DNA of 64,000 bases, taken from the NCBI GenBank assembly GCA_934573935.1, contig CAKTMO010000003.1, positions 1 to 64,000 of the forward strand. Direction: 5' to 3'. Positions 51,638 to 59,271 of the stretch are shown here, piece by piece. Source of the stretch: an uncultured Oscillospiraceae bacterium. GTDB taxonomy: Bacteria > Bacillota > Clostridia > Oscillospirales > Oscillospiraceae. Each line of letters starts with the position of its first letter. Positions within the stretch are counted from its first letter, which is position 1. The position numbers and the translations under genes are program-made. Under the pieces are notes generated by a model. That model worked only from the letters and a program-made list of their open reading frames with translations, was not told the DNA's origin and searched no databases.

Positions 51638-51931
51638 TTACCGGTTTCGCCTTGCCATGGCGGACAGCAGCGGGAACTTGCTCATGATATAGCTGTAGCT
51701 TCCCCGCCTGTGGGGCAGCATGCAGGCGGAGCAGTCCTTTACGCCGTTTTCCAGCCACTGGCAGTTGCCGCCGCACTGGCTGCCCAGAGCGTACAGGGGG
51801 CAATAGCAGAACAGACAGTTAAAATCCTCCGGATGCGCCGTGGCGTGACAAGGGAAGAATTCGCACTCCCTGTGCTGCACAAAGGAGTAGCGGCACTCGC
51901 TGGGATCCTTTTCAAATACGTTGTCGCTCAT
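51638..51931 (-). CDS. Cysteine-rich small domain protein
   Basis: The 97-residue protein has about ten Cys arranged as HRECEFFPCHAT, FNCLFCYCPLYALG, QCGGNCQW and DCSACMLPH. It matches the family named cysteine-rich small domain, a likely Fe-S or zinc protein with no settled function that is sometimes encoded near cobalamin genes. ATG 51931 was chosen because the Cys-rich region starts right after it. It converges on the hydrogenase operon. Confidence 0.8.
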   Translation of the reverse strand: MSDNVFEKDPSECRYSFVQHRECEFFPCHATAHPEDFNCLFCYCPLYALGSQCGGNCQWLENGVKDCSACMLPHRRGSYSYIMSKFPLLSAMARRNR

Positions 51932-52058
51932 GGATATCGACCTGCCTTTTCTATGATGTGCTCCCATTGTATCAGTCCCTGCGGGGAATGTCAACGCGCC
52001 CTTCGGGGCAGCTTTTGCAGAAAAAGGAAATGAAAGTAAAAAAATGGGAAAAATAGGG

Positions 52059-52086
52059 TTGCCATTGCGAAAGAATGTGCTATAAT
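52059..52086 (+). promoter_or_regulatory. Promoter of the SipW-type beta-helix protein
   Basis: TTGCCA at 52059-52064 and a perfect TATAAT at 52081-52086 are 16 bases apart. Confidence 0.7.
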
Positions 52087-52091
52087 AGGGG

Positions 52092-52320
52092 CCAATTACG
52101 GATGCCCTGCCGCCGGACGCAAAACCCGCCAGCGGGTTTTGCGCTTTCTTTCTTAGCATCAGAAAGCGCAAACGGCGTTTCGGCTTCGGCAAAGCACCTC
52201 ACAACGGGCATATCGGTTCGCGGCGGATCAGAGGCTGCCGCGGCCGCGTGTGGCGCAGCCGGCGATGCCGGACGGCTGCGGCCTGTCATTCCGGCAAATA
52301 CATCAAACGGGGAGGACATA
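52092..52320 (+). promoter_or_regulatory. Long structured leader with possible attenuator
   Basis: The 230-base leader holds a CGCAAAACCCG/CGGGTTTTGCG stem (about 52118-52143) followed by CTTTCTTTCTT. A competing GCGCTTTCT/AGAAAGCGC stem (about 52142-52170) overlaps it. Several GC-rich hairpins follow near 52230-52305. Mutually exclusive hairpins suggest attenuation. It does not match a riboswitch class I know. Confidence 0.45.
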
Positions 52321-52325
52321 TTGCT

Positions 52326-53600
52326 ATGTCAACCAAAAAAGCGACCAAACGCGCCCTGCTGACCAGCATCCTGGCCATCTGCCTGTGCTTGGTCATGCTC
52401 ATCGGCTCCACCTTCGCGTGGTTCACCGACACCGCCAGCACCAATGTGAATCAGATCGTATCCGGTACTTTGGATGTGGATATCGTAACGCCGGATGATA
52501 ATCACACCAGCCTGACTGGCGCAAATGCTGAGAAGCTGAAATTCGTAAAGAATGCAGACGCACCCACGACTGAAGCCGTTCTGTGGGAGCCTGGCTGCAC
52601 CTATGTGACCGAGGGCTTCCAGATTGCCAACAAGGGTAACCTGGCCCTGAAGTGGAAGGCCGAAGTTAACAAGGGCACTACCGAGGCAAATGCAAAGAAC
52701 GCTGATCTGCTGCAGGTTATTGAATTTTCTGTAGTGACTGAGAAGAGCAAAACGGCTACTCCTATTAATGAGTTTGTTGGCAAATTGGCAGCTGGTACAA
52801 ATAGCGTGCCTACCTATAGCAATGATACTTATTACATCATGGGCCACATGAAGGAAGAAGCTGGAAATGACTACCAGGGTCTGACTCTGGACGGCATCTC
52901 CATTACTGTCTACGCCACTCAGGACACCGTCGAGAACGATAGCTTCGGCCCCAACTACGATGAGAGCGCCGGTTATCCCGTGGCCAATGCTGGCGAGCTG
53001 AAGACGGCTCTTGCCGCGGGCGGTGTCATTTCTGTGAAGAATGAAATTAAGACGGATAATATTGATGACACCGAAGGAAATCGCGTGATCATTTCTCAGC
53101 CCACTACCTTGAATCTGGATGCAAAGATCGTTTCCCCCGACAACATGGGCAATAATAACACCAATTTCTGCGCCCTGATCGTTGACGCTGATACCACCAT
53201 CAACGCCAGCGCCAATGGCGGTATTGATACCGGTACGAATGGTGGTTATGGCATTAACGTCCGGAACGGTGCTACGCTGACCATCAATGGCGGTAACTAC
53301 TATGGCGGCGGCACGACGGTGCAGGTGCAGAAGGGTACTTTGATCATCAACGATGGCTTCTTTGCGTGTGAGCCTTACAGCGATCCTACTTATGGTAGCG
53401 AGTATTTGATCAACTGCATTGACTCGGCTTACAAGGATGGCACCGCCAAGATCACCGTCAAGGGTGGTACCTTCGTGAACTTTAACCCGGCCAACTGCAA
53501 GGCTGAGGGCGCTGGCACCAACTTCGTCGCCGACGGCTACAAAGTCGTTTCCGAGACCCAGTCCAACGGCGATATCTGGTACACCGTCGTTCCCGAATAA
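52326..53600 (+). CDS. SipW-dependent-type signal protein with beta-helix domain
   Basis: The 424-residue protein starts with the TasA-type N-terminus: a hydrophobic segment at about residues 10-29 then STFAWFTDTASTNVNQIVSG and a TasA-like beta domain. From about residue 225 a right-handed beta-helix-like part follows, with TTINASANGG, LTINGGNYYGGGTTVQVQ and ITVKGGTFVNFNP rungs. It ends in a VADGY...WYTVVP closing module. There is no C-terminal anchor. It should be cut by the SipW peptidase encoded at 7124. The coding sequence is AT-richer than its surroundings and follows an unusual leader. Confidence 0.8.
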   Translation: MSTKKATKRALLTSILAICLCLVMLIGSTFAWFTDTASTNVNQIVSGTLDVDIVTPDDNHTSLTGANAEKLKFVKNADAPTTEAVLWEPGCTYVTEGFQIANKGNLALKWKAEVNKGTTEANAKNADLLQVIEFSVVTEKSKTATPINEFVGKLAAGTNSVPTYSNDTYYIMGHMKEEAGNDYQGLTLDGISITVYATQDTVENDSFGPNYDESAGYPVANAGELKTALAAGGVISVKNEIKTDNIDDTEGNRVIISQPTTLNLDAKIVSPDNMGNNNTNFCALIVDADTTINASANGGIDTGTNGGYGINVRNGATLTINGGNYYGGGTTVQVQKGTLIINDGFFACEPYSDPTYGSEYLINCIDSAYKDGTAKITVKGGTFVNFNPANCKAEGAGTNFVADGYKVVSETQSNGDIWYTVVPE

Positions 53601-53646
53601 CCCCCATCTCTCCGCCGGATGACCTCTGACCGGCGCGGTATGACAC

Positions 53647-53675
53647 AAAAACCCTCCCCCATGGGGAGGGTTTTT
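53647..53675 (+). terminator. Terminator of the beta-helix protein gene
   Basis: The stem AAAAACCCTCCCC/GGGGAGGGTTTTT is clear. Confidence 0.88.
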
Positions 53676-53755
53676 CTTGTCCGCCTCTTGCATTTTCCGC
53701 CGGAATTCTATATAATGACCCCACTTTATCCCATTTCTTACCGGAGGTGACGTCC

Positions 53756-54448
53756 TTGGAAAAGACCCAGCATCCCGCTCTTGCCGCCGTCCGCGCCGCG
53801 TTTCCCAGCACCGTCCCCGTGCTGACCGGCTATCTGGTGCTGGGCATTGCCTACGGCGTGCTGATGCAGACTAAGGGCTACGGCGTGCCCTGGGTGCTGC
53901 TGATGTGCTGCGTGGCCTACTGCGGCAGCATGCAGTTCGTGGCCATCACCCTGCTGACCACGGCGTTCGATCCCCTGCAGGCCCTGCTGATGAGCCTGAT
54001 GGTCAACGCCCGCCACCTGTTTTACGGTGTGTCCATGCTGGGCAAATACCGCGGCATGGGCGCGGCCAAGCTGCCGCTGATCTATACCCTCAGCGACGAG
54101 ACCTTCTCCATCGTCTCCTCCGTGGAGCCACCCAGCGATGTGCCCCGCAAGGATTTCTATCTGGCCGTGTCGCTGCTGAACTACGGCTACTGGGCCGCGG
54201 GCTCGGTGCTGGGCGCGGTGGCGGGGCAGCTGATCACCTTTGACACCACCGGACTGGACTTCGCCCTGACGGGCCTGTTCGTGGTGCTGTTCATCGAGCA
54301 GGTGAAAAACCCCGAAAACCGCATGAGCGGCGTCATCGGCCTTGTCTGCACCGCCGCGGCGCTGGCGGTGTTCGGCGCGGATAATCTGGTGATCCCCGCC
54401 ATGGTGCTGGTGCTGATCGTATTGCTGCTGGGGAGGAAGAAGCTATGA
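53756..54448 (+). CDS. azlC: AzlC family branched-chain amino acid exporter subunit
   Basis: The 230-residue membrane protein has the AzlC hallmarks PVLTGYLVLGIAYGVLM, YCGSMQFVAITLL and NARHLFYGVSML. With AzlD it exports branched-chain amino acids and their analogues. A TTG at 53756 is the likely start because GGAGG lies eight bases before it, while the in-frame GTG lies inside that ribosome site. The stop overlaps the azlD start (ATGA). Confidence 0.9.
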   Translation: MEKTQHPALAAVRAAFPSTVPVLTGYLVLGIAYGVLMQTKGYGVPWVLLMCCVAYCGSMQFVAITLLTTAFDPLQALLMSLMVNARHLFYGVSMLGKYRGMGAAKLPLIYTLSDETFSIVSSVEPPSDVPRKDFYLAVSLLNYGYWAAGSVLGAVAGQLITFDTTGLDFALTGLFVVLFIEQVKNPENRMSGVIGLVCTAAALAVFGADNLVIPAMVLVLIVLLLGRKKL

Positions 54449-54780
54449 CACTGACAACCACACAGGCCCTGATCATCGTGGGCGCGGTGACGCTGGGCAC
54501 CGTCATCACCCGTTTTCTGCCCTTTCTGCTGTTTCCCGATAACAAGCCCATCCCCAAGGTGGTGGAGTATCTGGGCCGCACCCTGCCTGCCGCCATGATG
54601 GGCCTTCTGGTGGTGTACTGCCTGCGGAACGTGGACGTGGCCGCCGCACCCCACGGCCTGCCGGAGCTGATCGCCCTGGTGGTGGTCACGGCGCTGCACC
54701 TTTGGAAGCGCAACGTGCTGCTGTCCATCGGCGCGGGCACGGTGGTTTATATGCTGCTGGTGCAGCTGGTATTTGTCTGA
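54445..54780 (+). CDS. azlD: AzlD branched-chain amino acid exporter subunit
   Basis: The 111-residue protein has four hydrophobic segments with TRFLPFLLFPDNKPIPKVV and TLPAAMMGLLVVYCLRNV, typical for AzlD. It forms the exporter with AzlC, to which it is translationally coupled by a four-base overlap. A strong terminator follows. Confidence 0.92.
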   Translation: MTLTTTQALIIVGAVTLGTVITRFLPFLLFPDNKPIPKVVEYLGRTLPAAMMGLLVVYCLRNVDVAAAPHGLPELIALVVVTALHLWKRNVLLSIGAGTVVYMLLVQLVFV

Positions 54781-54791
54781 GCGCGTGATCC

Positions 54792-54823
54792 CACAGGGGC
54801 GGAGGTGCGCCTCCGCCCCTGTG
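54792..54823 (+). terminator. Terminator of azlCD
   Basis: The 14-bp stem CACAGGGGCGGAGG/CCTCCGCCCCTGTG with a four-base loop has a T run a few bases later. Confidence 0.8.
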
Positions 54824-54855
54824 ATCCGCCTTTTTGAAAAATTTTCAAAAAGGTC

Positions 54856-54884
54856 TTGCCAAACGGGGGAAGATGTGTTATACT
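54856..54884 (+). promoter_or_regulatory. Promoter of the DUF3793-flavodoxin operon
   Basis: TTGCCA at 54856-54861 and TATACT at 54879-54884 are spaced by 17 bases. A short CCTAT/ATAGG inverted repeat follows at the likely start of transcription. Confidence 0.7.
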
Positions 54885-54913
54885 GCCTATAGTTCCAATA
54901 GGAAATAAAAGAA

Positions 54914-55028
54914 CTGCTCCAGGAAGCAGCTTTTTTAAGACCAACAAGTTAGCCTGCGCTAACTACAGAACCGCCCGCCGCACCGGTCGGCTTTTTTAAG
55001 ACCCATCAGTTAGCTATAGCTAACTGAT
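54914..55028 (+). promoter_or_regulatory. Tandem hairpin/U-run/palindrome modules (leader)
   Basis: Two modules are offset by 61 bases. Each has a small hairpin (54914-54929 and 54977-54991), the identical run TTTTTTAAGACC (54931-54942 and 54992-55003) and a GTTAG-N6-CTAAC palindrome (54948-54963 and 55009-55024). The second palindrome extends to a perfect 24-bp one (55005-55028). The hairpins with T runs look like weak terminators, and the palindromes look like operators or RNA stems. Confidence 0.65.
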
Positions 55029-55079
55029 AATCAAAGCCACATCGGGATACCCTAACAGACAGAAGAAAGGAGGTGGCCC

Positions 55080-55625
55080 ATGTCAGAAGAATTGATCATC
55101 CGGCAATGCGCCCCCACGCTGGCGGGCATCAAGACCGGCAGCCTGTTCCCCTGTCCCTGCCGCGACCGCGGGGCGCTGCTGGCGGATATCCGCTGCCTGA
55201 ACCGCCTGCTGGTGCCCAAGGGCCTGTGCCTGCTGCCCATCCGCTATCGGGACGATCAGGCGCTGCTGTATCTCTACCGTCCCGCCGAGCTGCGGCGGGA
55301 TCTGGAAAGCGGTCTGGCCCGTGACATCCTGGCGCGGCAGAACTATCCCGAGGGCTGCCAGCGCTGTGTGGCCAAGCTGATCCGTCGCTTCCGCGAGGGT
55401 GATTTCCCCCACGAGGTAGGCCTGTTCCTCAGCTATCCGCCGGAGGACGTCCAGGGCTTCATCCAGCACCGCTCCCGCGATTTCAAGTGCGCCGGACTGT
55501 GGAAGGTCTACGGCGACGAGGAGAAAGCCCAACAGCTCTTTACCCGCTTCCGCCGCTGCACCGAGGACTACTGCGCCCGCTGGCGCTCCGGCTCCAACAT
55601 CGAGCAGCTGACGGTGGCCAGCTGA
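55080..55625 (+). CDS. DUF3793 family protein
   Basis: The 181-residue Cys-rich protein has CPCRDRGALLADIRCLNRLL, EVGLFLSYPPEDVQGFI and CAGLWKVYGDEEKAQQLF, features of the DUF3793 family often encoded next to a flavodoxin in Clostridia. It has no signal or membrane segment. Its function is unknown. Co-occurrence with flavodoxin, which replaces ferredoxin when iron is scarce, suggests an iron-stress role. The start has GAAAGGAGG upstream. It lies behind the tandem palindrome leader and 49 bases before the flavodoxin gene. Confidence 0.8.
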   Translation: MSEELIIRQCAPTLAGIKTGSLFPCPCRDRGALLADIRCLNRLLVPKGLCLLPIRYRDDQALLYLYRPAELRRDLESGLARDILARQNYPEGCQRCVAKLIRRFREGDFPHEVGLFLSYPPEDVQGFIQHRSRDFKCAGLWKVYGDEEKAQQLFTRFRRCTEDYCARWRSGSNIEQLTVAS

Positions 55626-55674
55626 CATGACAAGGAAAAAAGAAATTTAGCAATAAAAAGAAAGGAAACAACAC

Positions 55675-56100
55675 ATGAAAAAAACTGCTGTGATCTACTG
55701 GAGCGGCACCGGCAACACCGAGGCTATGGCCAACGCCGTGGCGGAGGGCATGAAGGAAGCCGGCGGCGAAGTCACCGTCATGACGCCGGACCAGGTGGAC
55801 GCCAACGCCCTGGGCGGCTACGCCGCCATCGCCTTCGGCTGCCCCGCCATGGGCAGCGAAGTGCTGGAGGAACTGGACTTCCAGCCCATGTTCGACGGCT
55901 GCAAATCCCGCCTCAGCGGCAAAAGCGTGGCTCTGTTCGGCTCCTACGGCTGGGGCGACGGCGAATGGATGCGCTCCTGGGAGAAGGACTGCGAAAACGC
56001 GGGGCTGAACCTGGTGTGCGAAAGCGTCACCTGCTGCGAAGCGCCGGACGACGCGGCCCTGGCCGCCTGCCGCGCCCTGGGCAAGACCCTGGCCCAGTGA
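55675..56100 (+). CDS. Flavodoxin
   Basis: The 141-residue protein has the FMN-phosphate loop YWSGTGNTEAMANAV at the N-terminus and the later GSYGWGDGEWM region that contacts the isoalloxazine ring. It is the size of short-chain flavodoxins. It carries one or two electrons in place of ferredoxin, for example for hydrogenase or radical enzymes when iron is low. It forms an operon with the DUF3793 gene under a promoter with metal-regulator-like palindromes. Confidence 0.95.
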   Translation: MKKTAVIYWSGTGNTEAMANAVAEGMKEAGGEVTVMTPDQVDANALGGYAAIAFGCPAMGSEVLEELDFQPMFDGCKSRLSGKSVALFGSYGWGDGEWMRSWEKDCENAGLNLVCESVTCCEAPDDAALAACRALGKTLAQ

Positions 56101-56163
56101 CCCGAAAACAAGCGTAAACCATTTTTCCTCTGTTTTCTACCCTCTATTACTTACTCATTTACT

Positions 56164-56193
56164 CACTTCACTTCACTTCACTTCACTTCACTT
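56164..56193. repeat. CACTT pentanucleotide microsatellite
   Basis: Six perfect tandem copies of CACTT lie in a pyrimidine-rich stretch (about 56110-56290) that also has degenerate TTACTCA and TTACCCAATCA repeats. It lies between the flavodoxin stop and the terminator at 56302. Confidence 0.85.
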
Positions 56194-56301
56194 CACACTT
56201 ACGCATTTTCCCCCTTCAAAAGTTTTCCTATCCAATCTTACCCAATCAAAGTTACCCAATCACTTACTCACCTCTCTTCTCTATCACTCTTAACGGGAAA
56301 G

Positions 56302-56335
56302 CGGCGGCCTGATCGGAAACAGGCCGCCGTTTTTC
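56302..56335 (+). terminator. Terminator of the flavodoxin operon
   Basis: GCGGCGGCCT pairs with AGGCCGCCG and is followed by TTTTT, giving a 200-base untranslated tail to the flavodoxin message. Confidence 0.75.
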
Positions 56336-56341
56336 TGTGCG

Positions 56342-57478
56342 TTATGGCGTCTTTGTGGCTAGCAACACGCGGGCGAAGCTGTCGGCAAAGATGCGGGCGC
56401 TGTGCAGCGCCTCATCCAGCGAGTTGCCCGCCGCCCCCACCTCCACCAGCATGGAACCCAGCGACATGTGCTGGTTATAATTGGAGTTGCGCAGCGTGAT
56501 GGGCCGCATCACCGTGGGATAGTCCGCCTTGACGCTCTCCGCCACCGCCGCGGCCAGCTTCAGATTCTCCTGCCACCCCTCGTGGTTGCTGCCCATGATA
56601 AAGCTCAGCTGGGCCGCGTGGGGATCCTCCTGAGAGATCAGCTTATACTGCCGGTGCTGGGCGTCCTCCACCGCGTCGCGGTGGATGTCTAAAATAAACA
56701 CCAGCGACGGGTACTTCTCCAGATACCCCTCGATGCCCTCCACCGACCGACCGTAGGCCCCCTCGTACAGCGGATCGTCATACAGCGTCCGGTCGTGCAG
56801 CACCGAAATGCCGTAGCCCGACAGCACCGACGCGATCTCGTCCCCCACCCGCACCACGTTTTTCGTGGTGTCGCTGGTGCGGCAGGTGCCGGTGGAAACA
56901 TATCCCTGTCCCTCCGGCATGGTGTACGCCTCGCTGCCGTGGGTGTGCAGGATCAGCACCTGGGGCGCGTCGCCGGTCAGTCGGGCGGCGAAGTCCTCCG
57001 CCGCCAGCGCGGCGGCGTCCAGCGTCTTGTTGGAGGCGTTCTTGATGCACACCCCCCGCACCACCGTGTACCCCGCCGTGTTGGTGATCTTCACCGTCTG
57101 AGAGGGCACGCCGTTGTCCAAAAAGGCCAGCGCCGGACGGTCCGCCACCGGCAGCGGCGTGATGGCAGGGGAGGGGGCCGCCGTCTCCTGGGGCGCGTCC
57201 GGCTCCGGCGCCGCGCCGTCCTCCGGCTGCGCCGCCTCGTCTCCGACCGCCGCCACGTTCCACCGCGCCGCCAGCAGCAGCGGCGACTGCCCCAGTGCCA
57301 GCATGGCCGCGCCGGACAGATCGTCCGGCGGCATCCGGCTCTCCAGCGTCCGCGCCAGCAGCCATTTCAGGGCGCTGCCCTCCACCGTGACGCCCCGCTG
57401 CTCCACGGCTCCCGCCGTGACCACCGTCAGCGCCGCCAGTACCCCCGCCGCCGCCTGACGCACCCATTTTCTCGCCAT
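56342..57478 (-). CDS. spoIIP: Stage II sporulation protein P
   Basis: The 378-residue protein has an N-terminal membrane/signal segment (residues 6-25) and a Pro/Ala/Glu-rich linker. The SpoIIP amidase/endopeptidase domain follows, with HTHGSEAY (metal His), FILDIHRDAV and EVGAAGNSLDEAL (catalytic Glu). In sporulating Firmicutes it degrades septal peptidoglycan during engulfment together with SpoIID and SpoIIM. Its presence implies endospore ability or recent ancestry. ATG 57478 is preferred because GAGGTG lies six bases upstream. Confidence 0.92.
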   Translation of the reverse strand: MARKWVRQAAAGVLAALTVVTAGAVEQRGVTVEGSALKWLLARTLESRMPPDDLSGAAMLALGQSPLLLAARWNVAAVGDEAAQPEDGAAPEPDAPQETAAPSPAITPLPVADRPALAFLDNGVPSQTVKITNTAGYTVVRGVCIKNASNKTLDAAALAAEDFAARLTGDAPQVLILHTHGSEAYTMPEGQGYVSTGTCRTSDTTKNVVRVGDEIASVLSGYGISVLHDRTLYDDPLYEGAYGRSVEGIEGYLEKYPSLVFILDIHRDAVEDAQHRQYKLISQEDPHAAQLSFIMGSNHEGWQENLKLAAAVAESVKADYPTVMRPITLRNSNYNQHMSLGSMLVEVGAAGNSLDEALHSARIFADSFARVLLATKTP

Positions 57479-57732
57479 GCGCATCACCTCGGACAAGTAT
57501 ATGCGCCCCGGGGGCGTCCATATGACAGCGCGGGGGCAGCCGCCCCACAAATCCCCTCTTGCCAAATGCCGCGCGGCATGCTACAATAAGAGCGTTATAG
57601 AGTAGCTCATATAGCCGTGCCGGAACGGGGCGCGGCGTCTCTACGGCGTCACCGATGACGCCACTATGGGTGCTTTGCCGCATGGCGCGGCGGGGCGCTC
57701 ATTTTATTTTGCCTGAAAAGAGGGATCGTTTC

Positions 57733-59007
57733 ATGACACAGGTCTTGAAGGGCCACATCGTCCACGTACCGGCACTGGACCGGATGGACATCACGGAAAA
57801 CGGCTTTCTGGTGCTGGAGGACGGCGTCATCGCCGGCGTCTACCACACCCTGCCGGACTGCTACGCCCACGCACCCCTGCGGGACTTCGGCGACAAGCTC
57901 ATCATGCAGTCCTTCGCCGACATGCACCTGCACGCCCCCCAGTACCCCATGCTGGGCATGGGCATGGATCTGCCGCTGCTGGACTGGCTGAATACCTATA
58001 CCTTCCCCACCGAGTCCCGTTTTGCCGATCTGGACTATGCCCGCCGCATTTACCGCCGCCTGGCCAGCGACCTGATCACCAACGGCACCACCCGCGTGGC
58101 CATGTTCTCCTCCCTGCATACCGAGGCCACCTGGGTGCTGATGGAGGAACTGGAGAACGCAGGCGTCACAGGCTACGTGGGAAAGGTGAACATGGACCGC
58201 AACGGCCTGCCCGGCGTGCTGCAGGAGACCACCGAGGAGTCCGTCCGCGAGACGCTGCGCTGGATGGAGGGCTGTCATTTCGAGCATGTCAAGCCCATCC
58301 TCACCCCCCGCTTCACCCCCAGCTGCACCGACGAGCTGATGGCGGCCCTGGGCCGCATCGCCGCCGAAAAGGGCCTCTACGTCCAGTCCCACCTGTCCGA
58401 GAGCCTGGGCGAGATCCAGTGGGTCCGCGAGCTGCACCCCGAGTGTCAGCGCTACTGGGAGACCTACGACAAGTACGGCCTGTGGAAAGACCACACCCTC
58501 ATGGCCCACTGCGTCCACTCTGACGAGGTGGAGCGCAAGGCCATCAAGGACGCCAATGTAGTCGTTGTCCACTGCGGCGATTCCAACGTGAACATCTGCT
58601 CCGGCGTGTGTCCCGTCCGCCGCATGCTGGACGAGGGCATCTGGGTCACTCTGGGCAGCGACATCGCAGGCGGCGCACAGCTGCCTATGTATAAGGTCAT
58701 CGCCACCTCCATCCGTACCTCCAAGGTCCGCCGCATCAGCGACGACTGGCACACCGATTTCCTGACGGTGGGGGAGGGATACTACCTGGGCACCACCGCC
58801 GGTCACAAGTACTTCGGCGCGGGCGAGGGCTTTGCCGTGGGCGACAAGCTCCACGCTATCGTGGTGGACGACGCCGACTTCCCCGAGGCCAGCCACCCCC
58901 TGAACGTGGAGGAGCGGTTCGAGCGCATCATCTACATGACCCACCGCCACAACATCGTCTCCGTCTGGTCGGACGGCAGGGAAGTGGTGGGCGGCCAAAA
59001 CCGCTGA
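57733..59007 (+). CDS. guaD: Guanine deaminase (amidohydrolase family)
   Basis: The 424-residue protein is a guanine-deaminase-type amidohydrolase. It has the metal motif MHLHAPQYP, the PRFTPSCTDELM loop, SHLSES with the next metal His, HCVHSDE and the catalytic GSDIAGG. PRF and SHLSE are typical of the zinc-dependent guanine deaminase branch. It would convert guanine to xanthine and ammonia in purine breakdown. ATG 57733 has GAGGG upstream. No other purine gene is adjacent, so the context gives little support beyond the motifs. Confidence 0.88.
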   Translation: MTQVLKGHIVHVPALDRMDITENGFLVLEDGVIAGVYHTLPDCYAHAPLRDFGDKLIMQSFADMHLHAPQYPMLGMGMDLPLLDWLNTYTFPTESRFADLDYARRIYRRLASDLITNGTTRVAMFSSLHTEATWVLMEELENAGVTGYVGKVNMDRNGLPGVLQETTEESVRETLRWMEGCHFEHVKPILTPRFTPSCTDELMAALGRIAAEKGLYVQSHLSESLGEIQWVRELHPECQRYWETYDKYGLWKDHTLMAHCVHSDEVERKAIKDANVVVVHCGDSNVNICSGVCPVRRMLDEGIWVTLGSDIAGGAQLPMYKVIATSIRTSKVRRISDDWHTDFLTVGEGYYLGTTAGHKYFGAGEGFAVGDKLHAIVVDDADFPEASHPLNVEERFERIIYMTHRHNIVSVWSDGREVVGGQNR

Positions 59008-59146
59008 CAACGGATTAAATGGGAATACGCAGCAGGCGGACCGATGGCTCCATTGGCCCGCCTGTTGCTATTATCGCTGAATTGCACAGGGAAGAACGGC
59101 ATTATTTGTGCAAAACGCAGATTGTTGAAATTACGCGCAAAATACC

Positions 59147-59174
59147 GTGACATTTCCGCGAGATATGCTATAAT
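59147..59174 (+). promoter_or_regulatory. Promoter and hairpin leader of the anchored beta-helix protein
   Basis: GTGACA at 59147-59152 and TATAAT at 59169-59174 are 16 bases apart. The leader has a GCGGCCCATGGGCCGC palindrome (59192-59207) and a TGTTTCAA/TTGAAACA hairpin (59211-59231). Confidence 0.6.
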
Positions 59175-59271
59175 AAACTATGTATCAGCAAGCGGCCCAT
59201 GGGCCGCCGCTGTTTCAATTCCATTGAAACAGGTAATGTTTCAAAATTTAACGTAAAGGGAGAAAAAGAGC

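Noticed and set aside
56164-56193. CRISPR-like repeats
   Set aside because: The units are five bases long with no spacers, so it is a microsatellite.
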